A DNA stretch of 64,000 nucleotides from Rhizobium tibeticum (GTDB lineage Bacteria; Pseudomonadota; Alphaproteobacteria; Rhizobiales; Rhizobiaceae). The notes under the pieces are model-generated. The model was not told the origin of the DNA, did not search any database, and was given only the letters and a program-made list of their open reading frames with translations. The number at the start of each line of letters is the position of its first letter. Position 1 is the stretch's first letter. A program made the translations under genes and the position numbers. Positions 52,508-61,436 of the stretch are shown here, one piece after another. The stretch covers positions 1 to 64,000 of the forward strand of contig NZ_FOCV01000027.1 of the NCBI RefSeq assembly GCF_900110205.1. The letters run 5' to 3'.

Positions 52508-53761
52508 TTAGCGCTCCTCGGGCGGACGATGCTTCCGGAATATGAAGAGCAGCAGGAGGTCATAGACGATCTTCAGGGCCGCTGCGGTGACGAGGGGCCA
52601 GCCGAAACTGGAAACGGACATCAGCCAACCTGCAAGAAGGGGACTCGACGCCGCAGCCAAGCTCCGTGGAACAGCGGTGACGCTCGCCGCGGCCGCCCGT
52701 TCGCCGGGGGTGACGATCGCCATGACGTAGGAGGTGCGGGTAGGTACGTCCATCTGCGAGAGGGCGCTTCGTATCAGAAGCAGGACGATCGTCGTCGCAA
52801 GGTCCGGAACGAAGGGGATCAGCAGAAGACAAACGCTTGAAGGCAGGTGCGTGAAGACCATCGTGTTCACAAGCCCGATCCGGTCGGAGATGCGGACCGC
52901 GACCAGATAGGAGGCGGCCGAAAGAACTCCGGACCAGAAGAAGATCGCTCCTGTCGCCGCAAGAGATAACCCGAAGCGATGATAAAGCCATAGGGCCAGA
53001 AGCGACTGTACGATCAGGCCGCCGGCAAAGGCGTCAATGCTGAAGAGGGCGGCGAGCGTCAGGACGAGCGTCCTCGACTTGAAAAGCGGCTGAGCCGGGG
53101 ATGTGTTGACGTCGGCCTGATCATTCGGCACGCGCCGATATACCAGAAACGACGCAAGTCCCACGGCGGCGTAGAGCAGGAAAACCGGCTGCAAGGCTTG
53201 CCCGACGCTGAGTCCCAGCATTGCCTGGAGAAGCTCCGGAACTCCCGCAGCGAGTGCACCGAGAGCGCCAAACAGCGAGCCGATCAGGCTGTAGCGCGCA
53301 AACATTGCGGTGCGGTCCCTGTCGGAAACACTATGAGCCAGCTTGGCATGCTCCAGAGGCAGGAAGACGCTCACGTCGCCGGAAGACGGATTCAGGGTTC
53401 CGACGAAGGCCACGATCACCAGTGGCCAGAAGTCCTTCACCAGGAAAAATGCGAGACCGGTCAGCATCATCAGAATCGCGGCTGCCAGTAGCATCCGGCG
53501 CTGGGAGAAGCGATGCGAGAGCATACCGACGGACAGGGTGAGGATGGCTGAGCCGGCGAGCGTTGCCGTGGTCAGCACCCCGACTTCGAACAAATCGAAG
53601 CCGACCGATGCGAGGTAGATCGGCAATGAAAGGCTGATAAGTCCGTCTGCAAACGCCCGCATTCCGCGCGATGCGAGAAGTCGACCGGCGGTCGGATCCG
53701 CACTCGCGGGTAGCGACACATAAGAGTACGCCCGTTTGTAAAGCGACGAGGACGCTGTCAC
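52508..53761 (-). CDS. MFS transporter
   Basis: A 417-residue protein with 12 hydrophobic segments in two halves. The N-terminus ASRGMRAFADGLISLSLPIY places helix 1; the loop after helix 2 reads HRFSQRRMLLAAAILMMLTG. The second half contains FSIDAFAGGLIVQSLLALWL. It looks intact and unfused, and begins 117 bases before the Nudix remnant. The subfamily is uncertain, perhaps drug or metabolite efflux. No linked regulator. Confidence 0.83.
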   Translation of the reverse strand: MTASSSLYKRAYSYVSLPASADPTAGRLLASRGMRAFADGLISLSLPIYLASVGFDLFEVGVLTTATLAGSAILTLSVGMLSHRFSQRRMLLAAAILMMLTGLAFFLVKDFWPLVIVAFVGTLNPSSGDVSVFLPLEHAKLAHSVSDRDRTAMFARYSLIGSLFGALGALAAGVPELLQAMLGLSVGQALQPVFLLYAAVGLASFLVYRRVPNDQADVNTSPAQPLFKSRTLVLTLAALFSIDAFAGGLIVQSLLALWLYHRFGLSLAATGAIFFWSGVLSAASYLVAVRISDRIGLVNTMVFTHLPSSVCLLLIPFVPDLATTIVLLLIRSALSQMDVPTRTSYVMAIVTPGERAAAASVTAVPRSLAAASSPLLAGWLMSVSSFGWPLVTAAALKIVYDLLLLFIFRKHRPPEER

Positions 53762-53877
53762 GATCCGAATCCTTCCAAGTGTAAGTGCGTCGACACCCAG
53801 CTCACCTCGCCAACGTCCAGACCACGTCGGCCAGGGCGCTGGCCAGCAGCGTCGTGATCACCGAGACCTTGAACCGG

Positions 53878-54105
53878 AAGATCGCAACCTGGTCGGAAGC
53901 CGCCGAAACGGACGATGGGGCGTTCCCAAGGGACACCTCGATCCTGGCGAAACAACCGCGGCAGCAGCGCTGCGCGAAGCCTTCGAGGAAGCCGGCGTCG
54001 AAGGCTTGGTCACTCCGGATGTCTTCGGTTCGTTCTCGTATCGGAAGGACAGTACACCCCATCAGTATCAGGTCTCGGTTCACCTTCTCGAGGTCTCCCT
54101 TAACA
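53878..54105 (+). pseudogene. Nudix hydrolase fragment, copy 2
   Basis: GSRRNGRWGVPKGHLDPGET then TAAAALREAFEEAGVEGLVT, PDVFGSFSYRKDSTPHQYQV and SVHLLEVS. It matches 38908-39125 at about nine of ten bases, and retains the A missing in that copy (CCCAAGGGA), so its Nudix box is in frame. But both ends are cut: sequence before 53885 and after about 54100 is unrelated. It is therefore a dead duplicate. Confidence 0.75.
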
Positions 54106-54522
54106 CGCGTGTGTTCGAGTCGACGCCAAGAATGGCGGTAATGGGATACCGTATCGCGCTTTCTCGTGATGATCGAGCCATTCGGTTCCTCGACGGAAAC
54201 CAGTTGTTTAGCTTTAAGACCAGATACTTAGGTTCTGTGCTAGATATTTGGCTTTAAAACTAGATATCTGGTCCGGCGGTTCGACCATCACTGTTTGCCT
54301 GCGTCTCCAAGCCTCGAGTTTTCATTCCTCTCCCAAGTCGAATCCAAACGCGTGGCCTCGTGATCGCATTGGATTGATCAATGCCTTGCTGTTCTGGGCC
54401 AAACCAAGTCGTCTTTAGGGACGTTTCACACTATTCGCGATGGTGACAGCTGCTACCTGTTGGTGGAAATTTGCTGGCGACAAGCTCTTTCCGGAACGCC
54501 TCTACTGCGCACGCGGGTCGCC
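54106..54522. other. AT-richer intergenic block, no gene recognised
   Basis: The stretch 54207-54265 contains short degenerate repeats (GCTTTAAGACCAGATACTTA, GCTTTAAAACTAGATATCTG). No convincing open frame or terminator. The strong drop in GC suggests foreign or decayed DNA at the end of the Nudix duplication. Confidence 0.4.
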
Positions 54523-55518
54523 CTAAAGCCACCCGGATTTCTTGAACCGAAAGTAGAGCAAGCCGCACAGTGTAGCGATCACGGCCACCACGACATAGTA
54601 GCCGTACATCGTCTTCAGTTCCGGCATGTTCTCGAAGTTCATGCCATAGATGCCAGCGATGGCGGTCGGGACCGCCGCGATCGCCGCCCATGCCGCGAGT
54701 TGTCGGGTGATGGTGCCTTGGCGCTGCTGTTCGAGGAGATTGCTGGCCTCGAATACCGAAGTGATCACGTCCTTCAGTCCGCCAACGGTGCCTTCAACGC
54801 GACGTACGTGGTCGTGGACGTCTCTGAAATAGTTCTTCGCTTCCTGATCGACGCAGGGAAGGTCGATATGCACGAGCTTGCCGCAAACCTCCGTCATTGG
54901 CCCGAGCACGCGTTGAAAGCGGATCAATTGCCGACGAAGTTTGAAAAGCCGCTTGATCTCCCTGCGTCCAAGGAAAGCGTCGAGCATGTCATGCTCCATG
55001 GCGAGAACATTGTCTTCGATCGCCTCCACCACAGGCAGGTAGCCGTCGACAATGAAATCAAGAATGCCATGAAGGACGTAGTCGGGACCGTTCTTCAGGA
55101 TCTGCGGAGATGCCTCAAGCTGTTTCCTGAGTTCGCTGTGGCCGCGATCTGATCCGTGGCGAACGGAGATGATGTGATGGCGTCCGACGAACATCGAGGT
55201 CTCGCCGTATTCGATCTCGTCGCCCTCGAGATGGGCGGTTTTCGCGACCACGAAAATCTGGTCATCATAGACGTCCACCTTCGGCACCTGCCTTGCGTTG
55301 AGGGCGTCCTCGACGGCTAGAGGGTGCAGATGAAACGCCTTCTGAAGAGAACCAAGTTCCTCGGTGGTCGGATCACGGAGGCCGATCCAGACAAACTCGT
55401 CCGTGGCGTCGGTGGCCCTTGGATCTTCAAGAGAGACGGCTTCGGCTCGGCGGCCGTTTCTGTAGAGGAATGCTGCAACGACGCTCACGAACGATCCTTT
55501 ACGCACCGGGTTTTGCAT
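54523..55518 (-). CDS. CorA-family divalent cation transporter
   Basis: A 331-residue CorA protein. The cytoplasmic domain (DEFVWIGLRDPTTEELGSLQ onward) is followed by long helices with KRLFKLRRQLIRFQRVLGPM. The C-terminal pore has the selectivity motif Y-G-M-N in GIYGMNFENMPEL, between the two membrane helices (WAAIAAVPTAIAGIYGMNFE and YYVVVAVIATLCGLLYFRFK). It imports Mg2+ or, in some homologues, exports it or carries Co2+/Ni2+. It opens a run of cation-related genes (EIIA, KdpE-like, Kup). Confidence 0.92.
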   Translation of the reverse strand: MQNPVRKGSFVSVVAAFLYRNGRRAEAVSLEDPRATDATDEFVWIGLRDPTTEELGSLQKAFHLHPLAVEDALNARQVPKVDVYDDQIFVVAKTAHLEGDEIEYGETSMFVGRHHIISVRHGSDRGHSELRKQLEASPQILKNGPDYVLHGILDFIVDGYLPVVEAIEDNVLAMEHDMLDAFLGRREIKRLFKLRRQLIRFQRVLGPMTEVCGKLVHIDLPCVDQEAKNYFRDVHDHVRRVEGTVGGLKDVITSVFEASNLLEQQRQGTITRQLAAWAAIAAVPTAIAGIYGMNFENMPELKTMYGYYVVVAVIATLCGLLYFRFKKSGWL

Positions 55519-55617
55519 CGTTGCAACGGCAAGACATCGTTGTCCAGTAATCTACGGTGCCCTGGCAGCTCGCATGGCGCAGTCCGCACTGGTCCTGCGA
55601 GGTGACGCCGAAACAGC

Positions 55618-56115
55618 TCATCCCGGAGGCAGCGGCTGCGGCGGCACTTCGGACGCCATGAAGGCTGCGTAGAGGTCTGCGGGGTTTTCCGCGCGTCGCA
55701 TCGCCGAGAGGACCATGGTGTCGTGAGCTTTTCGGGCGATCGTCGCGAGCACTTTCAGATACTCTGAACGCCATTCCTCACCAAAGACGAGCAAGAATAT
55801 CAGGTCGATTGGGGCTTCATCGATCGCGTCGAAATCAAGCGGACGAGAGAGTTGGAAAATGAAGCCGCGAGGGGGACCCAGCTCGGGCAACGCCGCGTGC
55901 GGCACGGCAATCCCTTTGCCGATACCGGTCGATCCAAGCAACTCCCGCTTTTCGAGGACGCCGAGGAGTGAAGCAGCGTCCACCGCCAGCGCCTCGGAAG
56001 CTTTCGTGGCGGCGAGGTGCAGCGTCTTGGCTTTTGTTTGCGACGGGGCGTCGACAAAAACGTCGCTTGGAAGGAAGATGTTCGTCAGGTCCATTATCAT
56101 GTCATCTATGATCAT
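55618..56115 (-). CDS. PTS EIIA (PtsN/fructose-type) domain protein
   Basis: A 165-residue protein with one EIIA type-2 domain. The phosphorylatable His is H73 in GIGKGIAVPHAALPEL. FQLSRPLDFDAIDEAPIDLI and FLLVFGEEWRSEYLKVLATI are also typical. A nearby internal start (ATG 56094) is possible. EIIA-Ntr proteins regulate K+ uptake (TrkA, KdpD) and stress responses in the enterobacteria where they were studied. This copy lies between CorA and a KdpE-like gene/Kup, which fits a role in cation control, though it could also be a stand-alone sensor. Confidence 0.87.
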   Translation of the reverse strand: MIIDDMIMDLTNIFLPSDVFVDAPSQTKAKTLHLAATKASEALAVDAASLLGVLEKRELLGSTGIGKGIAVPHAALPELGPPRGFIFQLSRPLDFDAIDEAPIDLIFLLVFGEEWRSEYLKVLATIARKAHDTMVLSAMRRAENPADLYAAFMASEVPPQPLPPG

Positions 56116-56145
56116 TTTGGTGGTTACCAGGCGTGTCTACGCGCA

Positions 56146-56740
56146 TCAGTCCGGTTCACGCAATCGATATCCCACACCGGTCTCCGTCGTGATGTACTGC
56201 GGTTGGTCGGGGAACTTTTCGACCTTCTGACGCAGTTGCCGGACGTAGACACGAAGGTACTGGACATCGGCCATCGGTCCCCAGACCTGCTTCAAGACAA
56301 ACTGGTGCGTCAGCACCTTGCCTGCGTGCTGCGCAGGACGCGGACAATGTCGTATTCCTTCGGAGAGAGTTTAATTTCGATACCGTCCACTTTGACGATG
56401 CGCTTGACGAGATCCATCGTCAGGCCCCCGGTCTGAAATATCGCCCGTTCACCTTGGTGTTGAAGGCGGTGGCGAAGCGCCACGCCGATGCGTGCGCCGA
56501 GCTCTTGCATTCCAAATGGCTTCGTCACGTAGTCGTCCGCGCCGGTCTCAAGCGCCCGGCGATCCCCACCTCGTCTGTCCGGCTCGATACGATCACGACC
56601 GGAGTGAGCACGCCGGCATGACGCCATTCCTGCAGCAGGTCATAGCCGGGCTTGTCTGGCAAGCCGAGGTCGAGGATGATTAGATCGGGCTGATGTTCCT
56701 TCAGATACTCGGTCGCCTCGAAAGCGTCGGGCTCGTTCAT
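56146..56740 (-). pseudogene. KdpE/OmpR-type response regulator, frameshifted and 5'-truncated
   Basis: Three frames in sequence: ATEYLKEHQPDLIILDLGLP then DKPGYDLLQEWRHAGVLTPV VIVSS (phospho-acceptor Asp in LILDLGLPD-type core); ALETGADDYVTKPFGMQELG with the switch lysine, then IKLSPKEYDIVRVLR; and AGKVLTHQFVLKQVWGPMAD then VQYLRVYVRQLRQKVEKFPD QPQYITTETGVGYRL. The first beta strand and acidic pair of the receiver domain are missing. Breaks lie near 56590 and 56345. The DNA-binding domain is closest to KdpE. No kdpFABCD or histidine kinase is present. Confidence 0.75.
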
Positions 56741-56758
56741 ATGCCTTGATGTCGCCGA

Positions 56759-56936
56759 CTACGGCACCTTGCCTTCCTCTATCAACGCCTGCTGCTCCCG
56801 AAGCGCGTCGGCGTCCGCCTCGCTGGCGAAATACCGATCCTCGACCGGGACGCCGCCACGATCGAAAGTGACGATACTCCATCCGGCGTCTGTCTGGTTC
56901 TTGACGACGAATGGTTTCGACTTTCGAGAAATCCAT
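56759..56936 (-). pseudogene. Small protein with a probable frameshift
   Basis: From ATG 56936 the minus strand reads MDFSKV, then one base later KPFVVKNQTDAGWSIVTFDR followed by GGVPVEDRYFASEADADALR and EQQALIEEGKVP to the stop at 56759. A single extra base near 56919 would restore a 59-residue protein. It lies just upstream of the KdpE remnant on the same strand. No recognised domain (an uncertain resemblance to small DUF2188-like proteins). Confidence 0.45.
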
Positions 56937-57108
56937 GAAGTATTCTCCGCATCAATCGGAAGGGCTGATGTAGAGAGCGAAGTTCGGAAGGCCGTTGCCT
57001 TCTAGTCCTAAATGGTTCCTTTCGTACCAGCCCGCCGAAGCCGTGCCACGGCATTCAAATTTAACAATTCGGCCCCATATCTGCGGTTCAAGCAACCGAG
57101 AGATATTC

Positions 57109-59007
57109 ATGACCGCCACGGCGCATGCAGCCAATGATAATCAAAGCTCGAAGCAGTTGGCAGTCCTTGTCCTCGGCGCGATCGGCGTCGTCTACGGCGA
57201 CATCGGGACAAGTCCGCTCTACGCCTTCAGGGAGGCCTTGCGGCCATTCGCCCATGACGGCGTGGCGCCTCACGAGGTGATCGGCCTTATCTCGCTGATG
57301 ATCTGGACGCTCACGATCATCGTCACCTTCAAGTATGTCCTCTTTCTCCTGAGAGCTGACAACGACGGGGAGGGCGGTACGCTTTCGCTACTCGCTCTCC
57401 TCATGAAGAAGACCAGCCGGCACGCAACGATCTTCTTCTTCGCGGGCATCATAGGTGCGGCACTCTTCATCGGCGACGCCATGATCACGCCGGCCCTTTC
57501 GGTGCTTTCGGCTCTGGAGGGTCTCAAGCTCGTCACGCCCGTCTTCGCGCCATACGTCCTGCCCGTCGCGGTTGCTATCATGCTCCTGTTGTTCCTCATA
57601 CAATCGATCGGCACGGCGACCGTTGCCAAGTTCTTCGGCCCGATCACGCTCCTGTGGTTCGTCGTCATGGGTCTTGCGGGCCTTCTTCACATCGCCGACG
57701 ATCCGACCATTCTCCTGGCAATCAACCCATACTACGCGCTAGACTTCGTCACCCATGCCGGCTTCGTCGGCCTCGTCATCTTGGGCGCCGTGTTCCTGAC
57801 GGTCACAGGAGCTGAGGCCCTTTACGCGGACCTCGGACACTTCGGTCGCAAGCCGATCCAGGTCGCATGGTTCGCGGTGATCTTCCCATCGCTTGCGCTC
57901 AACTATCTGGGCCAAGGCGCACTGGTTTTGAGCCACCCGGCTGCAGCCTCCGACCCGTTTTTCCTGATGTTTCCGGAATGGGCGCTGCTTCCCGCAGTCC
58001 TTCTCGCGACGGCTGCGACGATCATCGCGAGCCAGTCCGTCATCACCGGCGCCTTCTCGCTTGCCCGTCAGGCAATTCATCTGGGATTTCTGCCACGGCT
58101 GGAGATCTGCTTCACTTCCGCTTCCAACACGGGCCAGATCTACGTTCCCGCAGTCAACGTAGTCCTGCTGATCGGTGTACTCGCCCTCATTATCACTTTC
58201 GGATCCTCGGCGGCACTTGCGACCGCCTACGGGATTTCCGTTACTGGCGCGATGGTCGTGACCACCGTCTTGTCGTTCCAGTTTCTTCGAGTCGTGTGGG
58301 GCTGGAAGGTGCCGACGGCTCTCCTAGTCCTGTTGCCGCTTCTTATGCTTGAGAGCGTGTTCCTCGGGGCCAACCTGCTGAAGATCCACGATGGCGGCTA
58401 CGTTCCGGTCATGATTGCGGCCGCCCTGATGATCATGATGTGGACCTGGCGGAAGGGGACGAAATATGTCCGAGCAAAGGCGGCGAACAACGACGTCCCC
58501 CTCGAGCGCTTCCTTGCGTCGCTCGAGCGGAGGTCGGATCACGGGCCGGTCCAGGTTCCGGGAACCGCCGTCTTCCTGTCGAGCTTGCCCGACATGACGC
58601 CCAACGTCCTGCTCCACAATCTGAAGCACAACCGGGTCCTCCATGAGCACAACGTCATTCTCAACGTGAAGACGGCACCGCGGCCATATGTCTCCGAGGC
58701 AGACAGAGTGACCCTCAGGAAGCTTTCCGACCGGTTCACCGCGATCCAGCTCCTCTACGGCTTCATGGAGGACCAGAACATATCCGCCGCGCTGCCGCTC
58801 TGCCGCAAGGCCGGCTTCAACTTCGAGATCATGTCGACCTCGTTCTACGTCGGAAAGCGGAAGCTCGTCGGCGATCCGAACACCGGCATGCCGCACTGGC
58901 AAGACAAGCTGTTCATCGCCATGGCGGGCTTCGCCATCGATCCCTCGGACTACTTCCAGCTTCCCAGCAACCGCGTCGTCGAGCTCGGGGAGCAGATGGT
59001 GATCTAA
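57109..59007 (+). CDS. kup: Kup-type low-affinity potassium/proton symporter
   Basis: A 632-residue protein. ATG 57109 is chosen; the upstream extension is not membrane-like. About 12 helices cover residues 20-430, with hallmark sequences VYGDIGTSPLYAFREAL, FIGDAMITPALSVLSALEG, ALYADLGHFGRKPIQVAW, NYLGQGALVLSHPAA and SVTGAMVVTTVL. The C-terminal cytosolic domain ends FQLPSNRVVELGEQMVI. It imports K+ with H+. It is the only intact potassium transporter here; the EIIA and KdpE-like genes upstream on the other strand suggest a once-coordinated K+ response. Confidence 0.95.
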   Translation: MTATAHAANDNQSSKQLAVLVLGAIGVVYGDIGTSPLYAFREALRPFAHDGVAPHEVIGLISLMIWTLTIIVTFKYVLFLLRADNDGEGGTLSLLALLMKKTSRHATIFFFAGIIGAALFIGDAMITPALSVLSALEGLKLVTPVFAPYVLPVAVAIMLLLFLIQSIGTATVAKFFGPITLLWFVVMGLAGLLHIADDPTILLAINPYYALDFVTHAGFVGLVILGAVFLTVTGAEALYADLGHFGRKPIQVAWFAVIFPSLALNYLGQGALVLSHPAAASDPFFLMFPEWALLPAVLLATAATIIASQSVITGAFSLARQAIHLGFLPRLEICFTSASNTGQIYVPAVNVVLLIGVLALIITFGSSAALATAYGISVTGAMVVTTVLSFQFLRVVWGWKVPTALLVLLPLLMLESVFLGANLLKIHDGGYVPVMIAAALMIMMWTWRKGTKYVRAKAANNDVPLERFLASLERRSDHGPVQVPGTAVFLSSLPDMTPNVLLHNLKHNRVLHEHNVILNVKTAPRPYVSEADRVTLRKLSDRFTAIQLLYGFMEDQNISAALPLCRKAGFNFEIMSTSFYVGKRKLVGDPNTGMPHWQDKLFIAMAGFAIDPSDYFQLPSNRVVELGEQMVI

Positions 59008-59023
59008 GGTCGTTGCACCACCG

Positions 59024-59374
59024 GTGCTGTTGTTAAAACTTGTTGCGGAAACTGAGGAAGGCGGTCTGGAGTTGTTGTTGCGATATCTGAGGCAACGGAG
59101 CCGGGATCGCGTTCCGATCAAAGTGCTGCTGTGGCGCGACACGTTCGTCTGCGGAACCGTGATCAATCTTTCATTCTTGGGTCTTGCGATCCTGATCGTC
59201 CAACTTGGGTATCCCGACTGGCTGGCTGTCGTCGTGTTCTTTGTGCCGATACCGTTTAATATCTTTCTCTGGTCCGCGGTGTGGCGAGCAGCGGCGCAAG
59301 TTGCCGGTATGGCCGCATGGATTGCCCGCACGCTTGGCAGCTGCACGGAAGCTGTGGACGATTGCCCGCGATGA
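59024..59374 (+). CDS. Small membrane protein (about 116 aa)
   Basis: Begins 17 bases after Kup with a GTG start. The body is IKVLLWRDTFVCGTVINLSF then LGLAILIVQLGYPDWLAVVV and FFVPIPFNIFLWSAVWRAAA: two membrane helices with a short loop and the motif LWRDTF, common in unnamed rhizobial membrane proteins. It ends eight bases before the convergent cyclase gene. Possibly in the kup transcript. Function unknown. Confidence 0.6.
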   Translation: MLLLKLVAETEEGGLELLLRYLRQRSRDRVPIKVLLWRDTFVCGTVINLSFLGLAILIVQLGYPDWLAVVVFFVPIPFNIFLWSAVWRAAAQVAGMAAWIARTLGSCTEAVDDCPR

Positions 59375-59381
59375 AATCCAA

Positions 59382-61154
59382 TCACTCGGTGAGGCCAGCT
59401 TTGCGCAGGCCGTCCACAATGCGCTCGAAATCGGCAGGGTTCTTGTAGGGCAGCACTTTGCGCCTGTGCTCCAGGGAATAATCGGGATTGATCCGGAACA
59501 CTTCCTCCCACTCCCCACGCGCTTCCACGAAGCGGCCCAGGTGACCATAGCTCGCCGCCAGCAACACACGTGAGATGTCGGTGGCTGGATTGCGGACCAG
59601 CCGTCGCTTCAGGATGACAACGGCCTCCTCGTACCTGCCCAGCTGGAACATCGCCTGCGCGTGGAAGTGCAGAAAGATATCCGGATAATATGGATTCAGG
59701 GCCATTGCCCGCTCGAAACAGACGAGGGCCTCGTCGGGCCTGCCCGCATAGTGGAGCGCGTTGCCGAGGCTCTCGTGGCCCTCGGCAAGATTGGGAGCAA
59801 GCGCGATCACGCGTTCAGCCTCCCGGATGGCCACGTCGAGCCGTCGCAGGTACAAGTTGACGACGCCCAGCGCCCAATGTGCGTACGGATATCGATCGTC
59901 GAGCGCCACCGCCTGCGTCGCAGCCTCGGTCGCCTGTTCCAGCGATTTCGACGGCGATTGGCTCCACTGGTTGATGTAGGCCAACCCGTGCGCGACGGCG
60001 AGGAACGCGTGGGCCGGGGCGAATTTCGGGTCCAGATCGATGGCGCGTTGCAGCAATTGCCGGCCCTGAATGTTCTGCTCTCTCGTCAGCCGCCACATCT
60101 GTTCACGGCCCCGGAGGAAGCAGTCATAGGCTTCCAGATTTTGGGTCTGCTCGGTCGCGAGCCGCTGCTGGTCCCCGGCCGTCAGCTTGAGTTCCAGAGC
60201 ACCGACGATCTGCTGCGTGACGTCATCCTGCACCGCGAAGATATCGGTCAGGTCGCGATCGAAACGCTCAGCCCACTGATGCCCGCCAGTGATTGCATCG
60301 ATGAGCTGCGCGGTGATCCTCACCTTGTTGCCTGATTTGCGGACGCTCCCTTCCAGCACGTAGCGCACGTTGAGGCTGTGGCCCACCTCCTGCACGTTCA
60401 CGTTCCGGCCCTTGAACGTAAACGACGAGTTGCGAGCGATGACAAATAGCTGCGACAGCTTCGACAGAGCAGTGATGATATCTTCGCAGATGCCGTCGGC
60501 GAAGTACTCCTGCTCGGCATCGCCGCTCATGTTGACGAAGGGCAGCACGGCAATCGAGAGCTCCGGCGGCAATGCGGCCGGCGCACGAGCAACGGCGCCC
60601 GCGGTCACTGCTGGCTTTGCCTCCGCGGCTGCGCCGACCTGGAGCGAATAGATCCGGATCGGCTCGGCTATGTTCTTGAGATGCGTGTTGCCGAGATCGC
60701 TGACGGAGAGATCGAGCCTCGCCCTGACCTGGCGATAGGCGTCCTCGGACAGGCAAATGGCTCCAGGGGTCGCGATACCCTCGATACGCGAGGCGATGTT
60801 GACGCCGTCGCCCATCAGGTCGCCATCGCTTTCCTCTACTACGTCCCCCAGATGGATGCCGATCCGGAACTCGATGCGCCGATCCTGCTGAACGCCGGCA
60901 TTGCGCTCGGCCATGCCGGTCTGCACCTCGATGGCGCAGCGCACGGCATCGACAACGCTGCGGAATTCGATCAGCGCTCCGTCTCCGGTGCGCTTGATGA
61001 CACGGCCGTTGTGCACGGCGATGGTTGGGTCGATCAGGTCGCTGCGCAGTGCCCGCAACCTTGCCAGGGTGCGATCTTCGTCCTCGCTGGCGAGCCGGCT
61101 GTATCCGACTACGTCCGCGGCCAGAATTGCTGCCAGCTTGCGGTTCTCGCTCAT
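59382..61154 (-). CDS. Class III adenylate cyclase fused to a TPR module
   Basis: A 590-residue protein starting MSENRKLAAILAADVVGYSR (ATG 61154). The cyclase domain (residues 8-175) has the first metal Asp in AADVVGYS, the second in KRTGDGALIEF and DGVNIASRIEG with the Asn/Arg pair. A linker leads to the common middle module (LSIAVLPFVNMSGDAEQEYF, then ADGICEDIITALSKLSQLFV) and five or so TPRs (including YPYAHWALGVVNLYLRRLDV). It is homologous to 44398 after the first domain. No membrane helix. It should make cAMP; partner recruitment by the TPR part is inferred. Confidence 0.9.
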   Translation of the reverse strand: MSENRKLAAILAADVVGYSRLASEDEDRTLARLRALRSDLIDPTIAVHNGRVIKRTGDGALIEFRSVVDAVRCAIEVQTGMAERNAGVQQDRRIEFRIGIHLGDVVEESDGDLMGDGVNIASRIEGIATPGAICLSEDAYRQVRARLDLSVSDLGNTHLKNIAEPIRIYSLQVGAAAEAKPAVTAGAVARAPAALPPELSIAVLPFVNMSGDAEQEYFADGICEDIITALSKLSQLFVIARNSSFTFKGRNVNVQEVGHSLNVRYVLEGSVRKSGNKVRITAQLIDAITGGHQWAERFDRDLTDIFAVQDDVTQQIVGALELKLTAGDQQRLATEQTQNLEAYDCFLRGREQMWRLTREQNIQGRQLLQRAIDLDPKFAPAHAFLAVAHGLAYINQWSQSPSKSLEQATEAATQAVALDDRYPYAHWALGVVNLYLRRLDVAIREAERVIALAPNLAEGHESLGNALHYAGRPDEALVCFERAMALNPYYPDIFLHFHAQAMFQLGRYEEAVVILKRRLVRNPATDISRVLLAASYGHLGRFVEARGEWEEVFRINPDYSLEHRRKVLPYKNPADFERIVDGLRKAGLTE

Positions 61155-61436
61155 AGAGCAGTTCCTCATCTCCACGATAGCAGGAAGACAGAGACAGGGG
61201 AACTTCTGCCCGCAGCGATCTCGGCTGAGATCAAGTTCTCCGGTGCATCTGCGACCTACAGCGTGTTCGCCGACGATGTCTGCTTTCGGGCAACGGCAAA
61301 GCTTGCCCCAACGGCTGACATTGGCGCATCACCTGGGCCCGAAGAAGCTCCAAGCGGTATTCAAGCCGCCCGCCACTTTCCCCTGTGAAACGAGCGCGCG
61401 CCGTGACTGGCGTCGCTATGGCTATTGGAGATGACA

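Noticed and set aside
54207..54265. CRISPR-like or iteron-like repeats
   Set aside because: The units are short, degenerate and irregularly spaced; no spacers, no cas or rep genes.
58324..59511. Open frame of 395 aa on the minus strand
   Set aside because: Antisense to Kup and overlapping two other genes; typical GC-rich shadow.
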